From Chloroflexota bacterium (GTDB lineage Bacteria; Chloroflexota; UBA6077), in assembly GCA_021806765.1 (NCBI GenBank), contig JAJZQR010000242.1, positions 1-8,103 on the forward strand: a stretch of DNA of 8,103 bases, in the 5' to 3' direction. Of the stretch, positions 1-6,211 are shown one piece after another. A program made the position numbers and the translations under genes. The notes under the pieces were generated by a model that saw nothing but the letters and a program-made list of their open reading frames with translations, was not told the origin of the DNA and did no database searches. The stretch's first letter is position 1. Every line of letters begins with the position of its first letter.

Positions 1-348
1 CCATACCGACCTCGCAGGTTCCGGCCATTTCCCGCATCGCTTTCAGAAGTTAGCTCAGGAATCGCAGACGGTGCAGCTGTTCGTATCGCCCTTTCCTATC
101 GATTGGCAAAGGGGATATGCGGTTCTCTCTGTATTGGTGGCAGGCAGGCGGAGCGCTCCGCCACGCCGGTTCTGATCTGCCCCGGGCTGGTCCGACAATT
201 GCAGAGTGATGTAGGTGCCAGGCCGGTACCTGTCGCGGTTGCCAAGGCTCCCCTCCAAGTTCTAGCCGGCAGGGCGAAGCCCCATCTGGTCACGACCAGC
301 CCTGAAGTCCAGACAACGTCGCGACAATCGTAAGAAGAGGAGTGTAAA
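1..348. other. left-edge stretch without a confident gene
   Basis: No recognisable gene covers this stretch. Two plus-strand frames are open from the window edge. One runs from base 2 to a TGA at 173-175 (57 residues, with aromatic and hydrophobic residues, for example VQLFVSPFPIDW). The other runs from base 1 to a TAA at 331-333 (110 residues). Either could be the 3' end of a gene that begins outside the window. The first reads more like a protein by eye, but I recognise no family in either and neither has decisive codon bias. The last 60 bases hold two small palindromes and the ribosome binding site of the next gene. No tRNA, rRNA or clear terminator was seen. Confidence 0.5.
286..325. promoter_or_regulatory. 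two short palindromes upstream of the winged-helix gene, possible operator
   Basis: CTGGTC-AC-GACCAG (286-299) is a perfect 6+2+6 inverted repeat. GTCGCGAC (318-325) is a perfect 8-base palindrome. They lie about 50 and 24 bases before the GTG of the DNA-binding protein gene. Small winged-helix regulators often bind a dyad ahead of their own gene, so autoregulation is plausible. Short palindromes also arise by chance in GC-rich DNA, and I could not pair them with a convincing -35/-10. Confidence 0.25.
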
Positions 349-783
349 GTGCTTTCACGCCGCAGCACATACCGAAGGGAGGCCGGCTTGCCCCGCAGCG
401 ATGACAGTTCCGTGAACCGGGGCGTTGATGCAGAGACTCTGGAGTTCATCCAGAAGTACCTCACCTCCTACACAAAGTGGGAAATGCTCAAGTACTTCGC
501 GGAGAACCCGACGGCGGCGGAGACGGCCAGGAGTTTCGCCCGCCGGCTCAACAAGGACGCACGACAGATCTCCGAGGCGCTCAAGAGTCTGGCTCGCACC
601 GGCATCGTGAGCAACGGCCAGGGATCCGAGGATGCCGCCTACACCCTGACGGCCGACGAGACCCAGAGGACCATTCTGTTCCGGATAGCCGAGTCCGTGA
701 GGGTTAACAACCGCTTCCGGCTGCTGCTCAACTACCACATCACCAAGGCGAGTCTGGCCAAGTACAAGACCAGGGACTTCTAG
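349..783 (+). CDS. small winged helix-turn-helix DNA-binding protein
   Basis: This is a 144-residue predicted transcriptional regulator. Residues 1-28 are polar and probably disordered. Residues 29-52 form a helix (FIQKYLTSYTKWEMLKYFAE). Residues 56-86 look like the helix-turn-helix, with a likely recognition helix around 69-83 (KDARQISEALKSLARTG). The turn and strand at 87-101 (VSNGQG...YTLT) would be the wing. A C-terminal helix (104-132) with hydrophobic spacing could dimerise. The architecture resembles MarR/ArsR-like winged-helix proteins, but I cannot assign a family or ligand: there is no cysteine metal site and no effector domain. The GTG start is chosen because GAGGAG at 337-342 sits 6 bases upstream and no earlier in-frame start has such a site. 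The gene stands alone on the plus strand and converges on the HEAT-like gene. It may regulate itself through the palindromes upstream, which is inference. Confidence 0.75.
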   Translation: MLSRRSTYRREAGLPRSDDSSVNRGVDAETLEFIQKYLTSYTKWEMLKYFAENPTAAETARSFARRLNKDARQISEALKSLARTGIVSNGQGSEDAAYTLTADETQRTILFRIAESVRVNNRFRLLLNYHITKASLAKYKTRDF

Positions 784-876
784 CGATCCCGTTTCCGTCC
801 CATCGATCCCGCATCGAGCCGTTCTTGTCCATCCGACCGATAGCTATGCCCTGATCGAGCCGGGGCGAAAACCCTC
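784..876. other. gap between convergent genes with a weak hairpin and a short direct repeat
   Basis: Transcripts from both sides should end here. The only hairpin seen is TCGAT-CCCGC-ATCGA (803-817), a 5-base stem without a following T-run, so it is not a good intrinsic terminator. A 13-base sequence occurs twice, at 808-820 and 849-861 (CCC-NN-ATCGAGCC, differing at two positions), 41 bases apart. Its meaning is unknown and chance is possible. Confidence 0.35.
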
Positions 877-2115
877 TCAGTAGGGCAGATGCAGTTGCAC
901 CCCCGGCCTGATGGTCCTGGCGCGTTCTTCTTCCTCGGTGGCTGCCTCTACGCCCAGGCTCCATTCGACCATCCCCCGGACGAAGGGATGGTCCTGCAGG
1001 GAACGATCCGGCGGTTCCAGGGCTAGAGCCGCCGCCAGCGCCATCCGAGCGCGGTCGATCCACTGCAACTTCCACAGCAGATAGGCCATCTCCTCCAGCC
1101 GTCGCTTGTACAGAGCCCGCCGCCGAAGGTCGAATAGCTTCGAGATCGCCCGGTCCACGACCATCCGGTCCCGCGCTTCCGCGCTCATGCCGGGCAGCAC
1201 GAGACCGGTCTGCTGAGCCGCCACCCGCTCCCTGACAAACTCCTTCAGCTCTTCCCGGGGCAACAGCCACATCTGGAACATCTCCAGCTCGAACAGCTCG
1301 CCGGATCTGTCCAGATATCGGGGATCCCAGCGAACCTCCGCCGAGTTGATGACGCTGTACACGAGCGGCTGCTCGTACCCTTTCTCCGGCTTGCCGATCC
1401 GATCCCTCCAAGTTAGATACTCCAGAGGAAGAGGGGTGCCGCTGGCGGCGTTCCGGCTGTGGGCCTGCTCCACCAGGTGCCGGCAGTAATCGGCGGGCAA
1501 CTCGATCCAGGGCAACTCCTCATCGTGGAGGAGCCTCGAGGCCTCGCGATCGAAGCGGGACCGGGCCATGTCTGCACTGACCAGGTCGATGATCCCCTTC
1601 TCATCGTTGAGGACCAACCCGAGCATCGCTATCTCTCCACCCCGGTCGAACCCCAACCACGTCGCCCGGTTGCCGTCGCCGTCGATAGGGCTCGCCAGGC
1701 TCGTCCGCAGCGGCCACGCCACCCTCCGCTGCTCCTCGCCGCTGGGCGCTGCCGGCGAGGGGACAATCCCCTGGCTCGCCAGCCTGTGGAGAGCCCGACG
1801 GGCGGCCTTACGAACGTCACCGCTACCGGCACTCGAGGCCAGGACCTGAAGAGCTGAAGCCGCGGCGGTGTCCCGGATGGTGCCCAGAGCCTCGGTGGAG
1901 GCAACGGCCGGTGCTCCTGTGCCCGCTGACGCCAGTCTCAGCAGGAGGGTGACAGCTCCTGGCCCCTTCTCTTTGGCCAGCCGTTGTAGGGCCCCGCGAG
2001 CTTCCTTGTCGGGGAGTTGCGTCAGGTCGTGCAGAAGGCCAGCCGGGTCGAACCCCTCGCCCCCCGTCGCGGCCGCCTCCAGCATCTCAGCTATTCTGTC
2101 GGCCGGTTCGCTCAC
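877..2115 (-). CDS. HEAT-like helical repeat protein with an unrecognised C-terminal region
   Basis: This 412-residue soluble protein has no signal peptide or membrane segment. Residues 1-25 are a short acidic helix. Residues about 25-118 are alanine/leucine-rich paired helices in a HEAT/armadillo-like pattern (ARGALQRLAKEKG, VTLLLRLASAG, ALQVLASSAG, VRKAARRALHRLAS), which usually form protein-binding scaffolds. From about 130 on there is a different region: mixed alpha/beta near 150-180 (WLGFDRGGEIAMLGLVLND), then long charged helices with aromatic residues (ELFELEMFQMWLLPREELKEF, LEEMAYLLWKLQWIDRARMAL) and an acidic stretch (EEEERAR) near the end. I do not recognise this region and see no catalytic motif. 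The GTG at 2113-2115 is preferred because GGAGG (2128-2124) lies 8 bases before it; the frame stays open to a GTG at 2163 that has no such site. It lies 75 bases behind the CvpA-family gene and is probably co-transcribed with it, so a scaffold role at the membrane is possible but inferred. Confidence 0.75.
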   Translation of the reverse strand: MSEPADRIAEMLEAAATGGEGFDPAGLLHDLTQLPDKEARGALQRLAKEKGPGAVTLLLRLASAGTGAPAVASTEALGTIRDTAAASALQVLASSAGSGDVRKAARRALHRLASQGIVPSPAAPSGEEQRRVAWPLRTSLASPIDGDGNRATWLGFDRGGEIAMLGLVLNDEKGIIDLVSADMARSRFDREASRLLHDEELPWIELPADYCRHLVEQAHSRNAASGTPLPLEYLTWRDRIGKPEKGYEQPLVYSVINSAEVRWDPRYLDRSGELFELEMFQMWLLPREELKEFVRERVAAQQTGLVLPGMSAEARDRMVVDRAISKLFDLRRRALYKRRLEEMAYLLWKLQWIDRARMALAAALALEPPDRSLQDHPFVRGMVEWSLGVEAATEEEERARTIRPGVQLHLPY

Positions 2116-2190
2116 CTCATCCACCTCCAGGAACCGCCCCCGTGGGGAGCGAGAGCCTCCCACCGCATCGTCATCTCCGCCCTGTCCCGC

Positions 2191-2709
2191 TCAGGGATGC
2201 GTGCCCAGGTCGAAGAAGTCGGCCACAGAAGCCAGTTGCGGCGGGAGGAAGGAGAGCGCTGCCGGGACGGTCTCCAGGAGGTCGATGGCGACCTCGGAGC
2301 CTTTTACCGCCCTGTCCGCTCCCATGATGGGGAAGCGGATCATCAAGACCATCAGCAGGGCCGCCAGGATAGCTCCCTGTCCGGCACCGAAAACCGCTCC
2401 CCCCAGGCGATCCAGCCATCCGACCAGCAACACCCTCATCAACCGTTGGATTATCACAGTGAGAAGAGTGGCCAGGCCGAGGACTCCCAGCACGACCAGC
2501 AGATAGGCCAGCGCGTTCAACAGGCGGCCACCCCCGATGAAGGGCCGCAGCATTTCCGCCACCTCGGGGTTCCACTCGGCGGCCAGGATCAGGCCAACGG
2601 CCAGCCCGCCGAAAGCCATACCCTCGCGGATCAACCCGCGTTTGTAGCCACGGAAGGCCCCGACGACAATCAGGAGCAGGATTGCCACGTCTAACCATGT
2701 TGGGGTCAT
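2191..2709 (-). CDS. CvpA family integral membrane protein
   Basis: This 172-residue inner-membrane protein matches the CvpA family in length and layout. It has four hydrophobic segments at roughly residues 5-19, 31-45, 64-88 and 108-126. The family signatures are visible: a short first helix followed by GYKRGLIRE (21-29), and the loop GWLDRLGGAVFGAGQGAI (97-114) leading into the last helix. The remaining 45 residues are soluble and end in acidic/aromatic residues. CvpA was named for a role in colicin V production in Escherichia coli; the molecular function of the family is still unsettled, with envelope roles suggested. The ATG at 2707-2709 is chosen because the membrane protein begins there, because GAGG stands just upstream, and because the alternative GTG at 2745 would lie upstream of the transcription start predicted from the -10 box at 2752-2747. 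It is the first gene of a probable two-gene transcript with the HEAT-like gene. Confidence 0.88.
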   Translation of the reverse strand: MTPTWLDVAILLLIVVGAFRGYKRGLIREGMAFGGLAVGLILAAEWNPEVAEMLRPFIGGGRLLNALAYLLVVLGVLGLATLLTVIIQRLMRVLLVGWLDRLGGAVFGAGQGAILAALLMVLMIRFPIMGADRAVKGSEVAIDLLETVPAALSFLPPQLASVADFFDLGTHP

Positions 2710-2746
2710 AATCCTCACCCAATCGATCTCTCGGTCACCGGGCACT

Positions 2747-2775
2747 CTTATAGCACGTTATCCCCTCCCTGGAAA
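2747..2775 (-). promoter_or_regulatory. sigma70-type promoter for the CvpA-HEAT transcript
   Basis: On the minus strand TTTCCA (2775-2770) and TATAAG (2752-2747) are separated by exactly 17 bases. They match the -35 and -10 consensus at 4/6 and 5/6. The start of transcription would fall near 2740, about 30 bases before the CvpA ATG. The position between two genes on the same strand supports a separate transcript. This is a visual match only. Confidence 0.5.
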
Positions 2776-2805
2776 GGGTGAAGATTGTTGGTGTTGCCTG
2801 TTTCT

Positions 2806-2988
2806 CTACCGGCCGGCGCCCCGCATCCCTTCTCCCCCGAAGCGGCTCTCTCTTATGGTCTGGCCGAAGGCGTCACGCCGCGGTCGGGCCAGATGGCGCT
2901 CCTCGGCCCGAGCATTCATGGATCTGCGGTTGCTGAACCCGGTCTTCCAGCCCCTCTTGTAAGCCGGCCTTCTCTCGTGCACCGCCAT
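2806..2988 (-). CDS. small basic protein of 60 residues, unknown function
   Basis: This short open frame encodes 60 residues that are very rich in arginine (14 Arg and 2 Lys by my count) with a glycine-rich tail ending GGEGMRGAGR. The support is a near-ideal GGAGG (3001-2997) 8 bases before the ATG at 2986-2988, third codon positions that are mostly G or C, and a position on the same strand between the NTF2-like gene (62-base gap) and the CvpA promoter. The first part (HERRPAYKRGWKTGFSNRR) has the look of a nucleic-acid- or ribosome-binding tail, but I recognise no family, hydrophobic core or metal site. The same frame stays open far upstream through the NTF2-like gene, where it is an out-of-frame shadow; only the part after the ribosome binding site is proposed here. 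It could still be non-coding. Confidence 0.5.
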   Translation of the reverse strand: MAVHERRPAYKRGWKTGFSNRRSMNARAEERHLARPRRDAFGQTIRESRFGGEGMRGAGR

Positions 2989-2996
2989 GGTGTCTT

Positions 2997-3001
2997 CCTC
3001 C
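2997..3001 (-). promoter_or_regulatory. ribosome binding site deciding the 60-residue gene
   Basis: GGAGG on the minus strand lies 8 bases ahead of the ATG at 2988. It is the main reason for calling this small gene, since the open frame alone extends much further upstream and would otherwise be dismissed as a shadow. Confidence 0.5.
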
Positions 3002-3050
3002 CTGGATTCGAAATCCCGCCGCATCGAGACAACAACGGCAACGCCCCCGA

Positions 3051-3509
3051 TCAGCCATTGATGACCGACGGCAGCGGCAGCCTGGCGCCTAGCTGTCCGT
3101 ACAGCCCCTGGAAACCTCCCCCGGGAGTCACGATGACCCGTAGAGAGGCTATCTTGGTGCCCCTGACTCTGTACTGGTGGGTCTCGCCGGGCAAGGAAAT
3201 CGTCTTGCCGGTGGCAGGAACTGCGGGTAAGTCTGGAACCGGCAGCACCAGGTCGCCACTGTGGGTTCCGGTTATGTGGGCCATTGCCTCGACCATCCCT
3301 GCCCGCTCGTGAATGTCGCTGAGATTCAATCGCCAGTTCTTGAACGCCGACTGGATCCCTCGCTGGATCTCCAGATAGCTCTCTCGGCTGATGGGCAGCG
3401 GAGTCAGCCCACTCATTTCGAAATCGATGGAGAGACAAGCGGCCGCCTTCTCCAGGTCCCGCGACTCCAGCGCCTTCACGAACTCTTTGACGATGTCTAC
3501 CCCCTTCAT
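3051..3509 (-). CDS. SnoaL/NTF2-like domain protein
   Basis: This 152-residue soluble protein has the layout of the NTF2-like superfamily (SnoaL-like, ester-cyclase type). The N-terminal helices MKGVDIVKEFVKALESRDLE (1-20) and KAAACLSIDFEMSG (21-34) are followed by the exchange helix SYLEIQRGIQSAFKNWRLNL (44-63). Strands follow: AMAHITGTHSGDLVLPVPDLPAVPATGKTIS as a sheet with a proline-rich loop (75-105), HQYRVRGTKIASLRVIVTPGG (111-131), and a final QGLYGQLGA segment. The GDL...P.TGK pattern and the TPGGG...GLYGQLG ending are typical of this group, whose members range from small-ring cyclases to binding proteins, so the substrate is unknown. The ATG at 3507-3509 is preferred over a start 48 bases upstream because AAGGA lies 7 bases before it and it opens the first helix. 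It lies 156 bases behind the MFS gene; co-transcription is uncertain. Confidence 0.8.
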   Translation of the reverse strand: MKGVDIVKEFVKALESRDLEKAAACLSIDFEMSGLTPLPISRESYLEIQRGIQSAFKNWRLNLSDIHERAGMVEAMAHITGTHSGDLVLPVPDLPAVPATGKTISLPGETHQYRVRGTKIASLRVIVTPGGGFQGLYGQLGARLPLPSVING

Positions 3510-3594
3510 CCCGCGATCCTTTCCGCCGCATCTAGGTCGCTGCCCCGTGCGGCGCATCCTGGAATCCTCTACGTCCCCACATAGACCCTGACTC

Positions 3595-3609
3595 GCGCAG
3601 GTTCTGCGC
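3595..3609. repeat. short perfect inverted repeat between the MFS and NTF2-like genes
   Basis: GCGCAG-GTT-CTGCGC is a 6-base perfect stem with a 3-base loop, 57 bases past the MFS stop codon in that gene's direction. It could slow or end MFS transcription, but no run of T follows it on the minus strand, so it is not a standard intrinsic terminator. Confidence 0.3.
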
Positions 3610-3665
3610 CTAACTGCAGTGTTGCTGATGCCCGGGGGCAGAGATGGAAATGTGGCAGGCGAACA

Positions 3666-4979
3666 TCAGGCAACGCCACCATTTTCCGCATTGCGGCAGT
3701 GGGTCTCTTTCATCGACCAGGCTCCGGCCAAGCCCAGGAGGGCGAAGCCGGTCAATATGGCCAGGACGACGTGATAGCCCGCGAGGGGGTAGACGCGGGC
3801 GCCGGCCAGCAGCTGTCCCTGCCAGTAGCTGTCGAGCAGGTAACCGATGGCCGGCTGAAGGAGGGCGGCGCACAGGAAACCGCTGTTCGCCGTGCCCATG
3901 GCCAGTCCGGATAGGGACGCAGGGTTGGATTCCTTCACAGAGGTGAGGATGAGTGCAACCGTGCCTCCAGAGAAGCCCAGGGCCCCGAACAGCGGGTAGA
4001 GCGCCCAAACCGGCGGCCGCCCGCCATCCCAGAGGGTCAGCGCAAGCCAGACCGCGCAGGTGACGACCGCCATGGCAACGATCGGCAGTTTGCGACGCCG
4101 GAGCAGGCGATCCGAGACGTGCCCGAGCAAAGGGGCCGAGACGACCATTCCCAGCGACGCGACCAGCAGGTAGTTGGCAGCCTCCAGCCGGTCCATCCCA
4201 TAGACGTGCATCAGGTAGGGCACCGCCCACAGGCCGTTGAAGGTCAGGTAGCTGCCGAGGAGTCCGAAATGGGTCAGGGAGCCGGCCCAGGTCTGGCGGG
4301 ACCGCCATACGATCCCGGCGCCTGCCAGGAAGGACGGCTTCTTCGATGCCGCCCCGTCCGGCACGCCGGGGTCCCCGGGGGTCCCCTCGATTTCGCTCAG
4401 GGAGGGCAGTCCGAGTTCGGCGGGGCGGTCGCGCACCCACAACCAGGCCGCGACACCGACGGCGCAGGTAACCACCCCGATCACGACGAAGGAGAGCCGC
4501 CAGCCCAGCATCTGGGCCATCAGCGCCACCGGGGTCGTCGCAGTGACCGCACCCAGGTTCCCAACCAGCATCAGCAGGCCGGACACCGTGCCGAACTCGC
4601 TTGCGCGAAACCAGCTGGCCTGGAACTTCAACGCGGTGACGAAGACGACAGACACGCCGAGTCCCACCAGGAAGCGGCCGAAGTAGGCCAGCTCAAGGCC
4701 CGGTGCCATTCCGAAAAGGAGCGAGCCAAGGCCTGCAAGGCAGATCCCGACGGCGACCGTATAGCGCACGCCGAGGGTATCGGCCAGCACCCCGGAGGGG
4801 ATCTGCATCGCCGCGTACAGGTAGAAGTAGATGGACGTCAGCAGTCCGACCGACGCGCCGCCGACTGCGAAATCGGCCATCAGCCTGTCGGCCACCACGC
4901 CGGGGGCGATCCGCTGAAAGTAGACTATGAGGTAGCAGAGGGCGAGGATCGACCAGATCCACCAGCGCAGGCGCATCAT
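3666..4979 (-). CDS. MFS transporter, about 12 membrane helices
   Basis: This is a major facilitator superfamily inner-membrane carrier of 437 residues, the usual family length. The first helix (RWWIWSILALCYLIVYFQR, about 5-23) is followed by the APGVVADRLMADF segment seen in many organic-anion carriers. Motif A lies between helices 2 and 3 (PSGVLADTLGVRYTV, 61-75) and its repeat copy between helices 8 and 9 (LLGHVSDRLLRRRKLP, 284-299). The central cytoplasmic loop is hydrophilic (about 183-225). Helices 10-12 include SGLAMGTANSGFLCAALLQP (357-376) and the closing GYHVVLAILTGFALLGLAGAW (401-421). The substrate cannot be read from sequence. The gene diverges from the fumarase-type genes, so a dicarboxylate or hydroxy-acid is a reasonable guess. 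The ATG pair at 4979/4976 fits the family start but has only a weak upstream AGG. A GTG at 5084, preceded by a strong AGGAGGT, would add about 36 polar residues and cannot be excluded. Confidence 0.88.
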   Translation of the reverse strand: MMRLRWWIWSILALCYLIVYFQRIAPGVVADRLMADFAVGGASVGLLTSIYFYLYAAMQIPSGVLADTLGVRYTVAVGICLAGLGSLLFGMAPGLELAYFGRFLVGLGVSVVFVTALKFQASWFRASEFGTVSGLLMLVGNLGAVTATTPVALMAQMLGWRLSFVVIGVVTCAVGVAAWLWVRDRPAELGLPSLSEIEGTPGDPGVPDGAASKKPSFLAGAGIVWRSRQTWAGSLTHFGLLGSYLTFNGLWAVPYLMHVYGMDRLEAANYLLVASLGMVVSAPLLGHVSDRLLRRRKLPIVAMAVVTCAVWLALTLWDGGRPPVWALYPLFGALGFSGGTVALILTSVKESNPASLSGLAMGTANSGFLCAALLQPAIGYLLDSYWQGQLLAGARVYPLAGYHVVLAILTGFALLGLAGAWSMKETHCRNAENGGVA

Positions 4980-5088
4980 GCGCCTGCCCGCCGCCTCGAT
5001 ATGGGAGGACGGGCCGCTGCCATCCTCTCCCTGTACGAGTAGCCGAGCGCCCGTTGGCCGGGAGATCCCTGAGCGAAGACCCACCACT

Positions 5089-5095
5089 ACCTCCT
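5089..5095 (-). promoter_or_regulatory. strong Shine-Dalgarno that may set an upstream MFS start
   Basis: AGGAGGT on the minus strand is the best ribosome binding site near the MFS gene. Tandem GTG codons follow at 5087-5085 and 5084-5082. The second is 5 bases from the AGGAGG core and is in frame with the transporter, giving about 36 extra residues before the first membrane helix. If this start is not used, the site may act on a leader frame or be fortuitous. Confidence 0.4.
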
Positions 5096-5144
5096 GCGAT
5101 CCTCTTCGAGGTCAGTATCGACAGATTGCGGCCGGTGTCCGCGG

Positions 5145-5178
5145 CCATCGCCCCCGGGGCGATGGGCTGCCCATGGGC
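5145..5178. promoter_or_regulatory. dyad and adjacent palindrome, candidate operator in the divergent region
   Basis: CCATCGCCCC, one central C, then GGGGCGATGG (5145-5165) is a perfect 10+1+10 inverted repeat. Three bases later GCCCATGGGC (5169-5178) is a perfect 10-base palindrome. A dimeric regulator controlling both divergent genes could bind here. As RNA, the first could also fold into an 8-base stem with a 5-base loop in the leader of a minus-strand transcript. No regulator gene is adjacent. Confidence 0.4.
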
Positions 5179-5249
5179 GGCCAGCGGTCTGCGGTGCGCA
5201 TCATAGTATGGCAGGCCGCGCTTCGGCTACTACCAGCACCAGTCGGGGC

Positions 5250-5277
5250 TTGACAAGTGGCTGCGAGGAGTCAGAAT
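5250..5277 (+). promoter_or_regulatory. sigma70-type promoter for the hydro-lyase pair
   Basis: TTGACA (5250-5255) matches the -35 consensus perfectly. CAGAAT (5272-5277) follows after 16 bases and matches the -10 at 4/6. Transcription would begin near 5284, leaving about 30 untranslated bases before the ATG at 5314. This also argues against an in-frame start at 5257, which lies upstream of the predicted transcript. Confidence 0.5.
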
Positions 5278-5313
5278 GTTCAACCATCAGCCTGCTTCGC
5301 ATGGAGGTCGGCT

Positions 5314-6210
5314 ATGTCCATTTCACAGGCGACCCTCGCGACCGTGGCCCGCGCTCTCCTGGGGCGCGCCGCCGTCAGCCTTCCCAGGGACGTGAAGGAT
5401 GCCCTGGAGCGTGCCCGCGCCGCCGAGTCGAGCCCGACGGCTCAGGCTCAGTTGGACGCCATCCTCGCCAACGTGCGGCTCGCAGAAAGGACCAACACCA
5501 GCATCTGCCAGGACACCGGGGTTCCACTGTTCTTCGTGAGGCTGGGGACCGCCTGCCGAATCGAGGGGGATCCCGCGCAAGCGATGGCCGAGGCCACGGA
5601 GAGGGCGACCCGAGAGGTTCCGCTCCGCCAGACGGTGATCCATCCCCTCGATTTCGGCAACCCCGGCACCAACACCGGCTGGGGTGCCCCGGTCATCCAC
5701 TACGACCTGCTCCCCGGAGCGCCCTACCTGGAGATCACCGCCACCACCAAGGGGTTCGGTGCCGAGATGCGCTCGGCCCTGGTCTGGATCCTCACCAGCG
5801 AGGACCCTCGCAAGGCGGCCATCCGCACGGTGCTGGACACGGTGGAGGACGCCATGGGGGAGCCCTGCCCGCCGGTTATCGTCGGGCTCGGCATCGGCGG
5901 CACCGCCGAGCAGTGCATGCTGAACGCCAAGCGGGCCCTCTTCAGGACTCCCCTCGGGGGTCCCCATCCCGACCCCGACGTCGCCTCCCTGGAGCGGGAG
6001 ATCCTGGCGGCGGTGAACGCCCTGGGGCTCGGTCCGATGGGGTTCGGTGGCAGCAGTTACGCGCTGGCCGTCCACGTGGAGCTGTGCGGCACCCACACGG
6101 CGCTGGTGCCGATCGCGGTCATCTTCCAGTGCTGGGCCCACCGGTACTCGACGGCGCGGGTCTACGACGACGGACGGGTGGAGTATCTTACCCATCCGGA
6201 GGAGGTGTGA
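5314..6210 (+). CDS. class I fumarate hydratase family, alpha subunit (fumarase or L-tartrate dehydratase type)
   Basis: This 298-residue subunit carries the iron-sulfur part of a two-subunit class I hydro-lyase. The family adds or removes water at C4 acids (fumarate to L-malate; relatives act on L-tartrate or mesaconate) with an oxygen-sensitive [4Fe-4S] cluster in the cytosol. Expected cluster cysteines are visible: SICQDTG (Cys65), EPCPPVIVGLGIGG (Cys185) and FQCWAHR (Cys273). QDTGVPLFFV and the GNPGTNTGWGAPVIHYD loop (115-131) are also typical. One departure is KGFGAEMRSA (146-155), where many members read KGGGSENMS, so the substrate should not be assumed to be fumarate. The ATG at 5314 has GGAGGT ending 5 bases upstream; an in-frame start at 5257 lies above the predicted transcription start. 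The TGA is 1 base before the beta-subunit GTG, so the two are co-transcribed and probably translationally coupled. Confidence 0.92.
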   Translation: MSISQATLATVARALLGRAAVSLPRDVKDALERARAAESSPTAQAQLDAILANVRLAERTNTSICQDTGVPLFFVRLGTACRIEGDPAQAMAEATERATREVPLRQTVIHPLDFGNPGTNTGWGAPVIHYDLLPGAPYLEITATTKGFGAEMRSALVWILTSEDPRKAAIRTVLDTVEDAMGEPCPPVIVGLGIGGTAEQCMLNAKRALFRTPLGGPHPDPDVASLEREILAAVNALGLGPMGFGGSSYALAVHVELCGTHTALVPIAVIFQCWAHRYSTARVYDDGRVEYLTHPEEV

Positions 6211-6211
6211 G

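Larger units (their letters stand above)
4980..5313. other. divergent intergenic region between the MFS and hydro-lyase genes
   Basis: This 334-base region serves two divergent genes. It holds the hydro-lyase promoter (5250-5277), a 21-base dyad (5145-5165) with a 10-base palindrome beside it (5169-5178), and the strong ribosome binding site that may feed an extended MFS start. On the minus strand a weak promoter-like pair, CGGACA (near 5143-5138) with GATACT 16 bases on, matches consensus at 4/6 each and could serve the MFS gene. No gene on either strand is convincing here apart from a possible 15-codon leader frame. Confidence 0.5.

Noticed and set aside
96..464. Minus-strand open frame of 122 codons at the left edge
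   Set aside because: It has no ribosome binding site, no family resemblance, and its first third is antisense to the winged-helix gene.
803..817. Hairpin as an intrinsic terminator between the convergent genes
   Set aside because: The stem is only 5 base pairs and no T-run follows on either strand.
2785..3312. Plus-strand open frame of 175 codons
   Set aside because: It runs antisense to the NTF2-like and small basic genes, has low-complexity Pro/Ser/Gly composition and no recognisable domain.
2806..3531. Full 241-codon minus-strand frame containing the small basic protein
   Set aside because: The upstream two thirds overlap the NTF2-like gene out of frame and look like shadow sequence. 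Only the part after the GGAGG-ATG at 2988 was kept.
4119..5042. Plus-strand open frame of 307 codons opposite the MFS gene
   Set aside because: It is antisense to a clear 12-helix transporter, and its product is Gln/Gly/His/Arg-rich with no hydrophobic core or motif.
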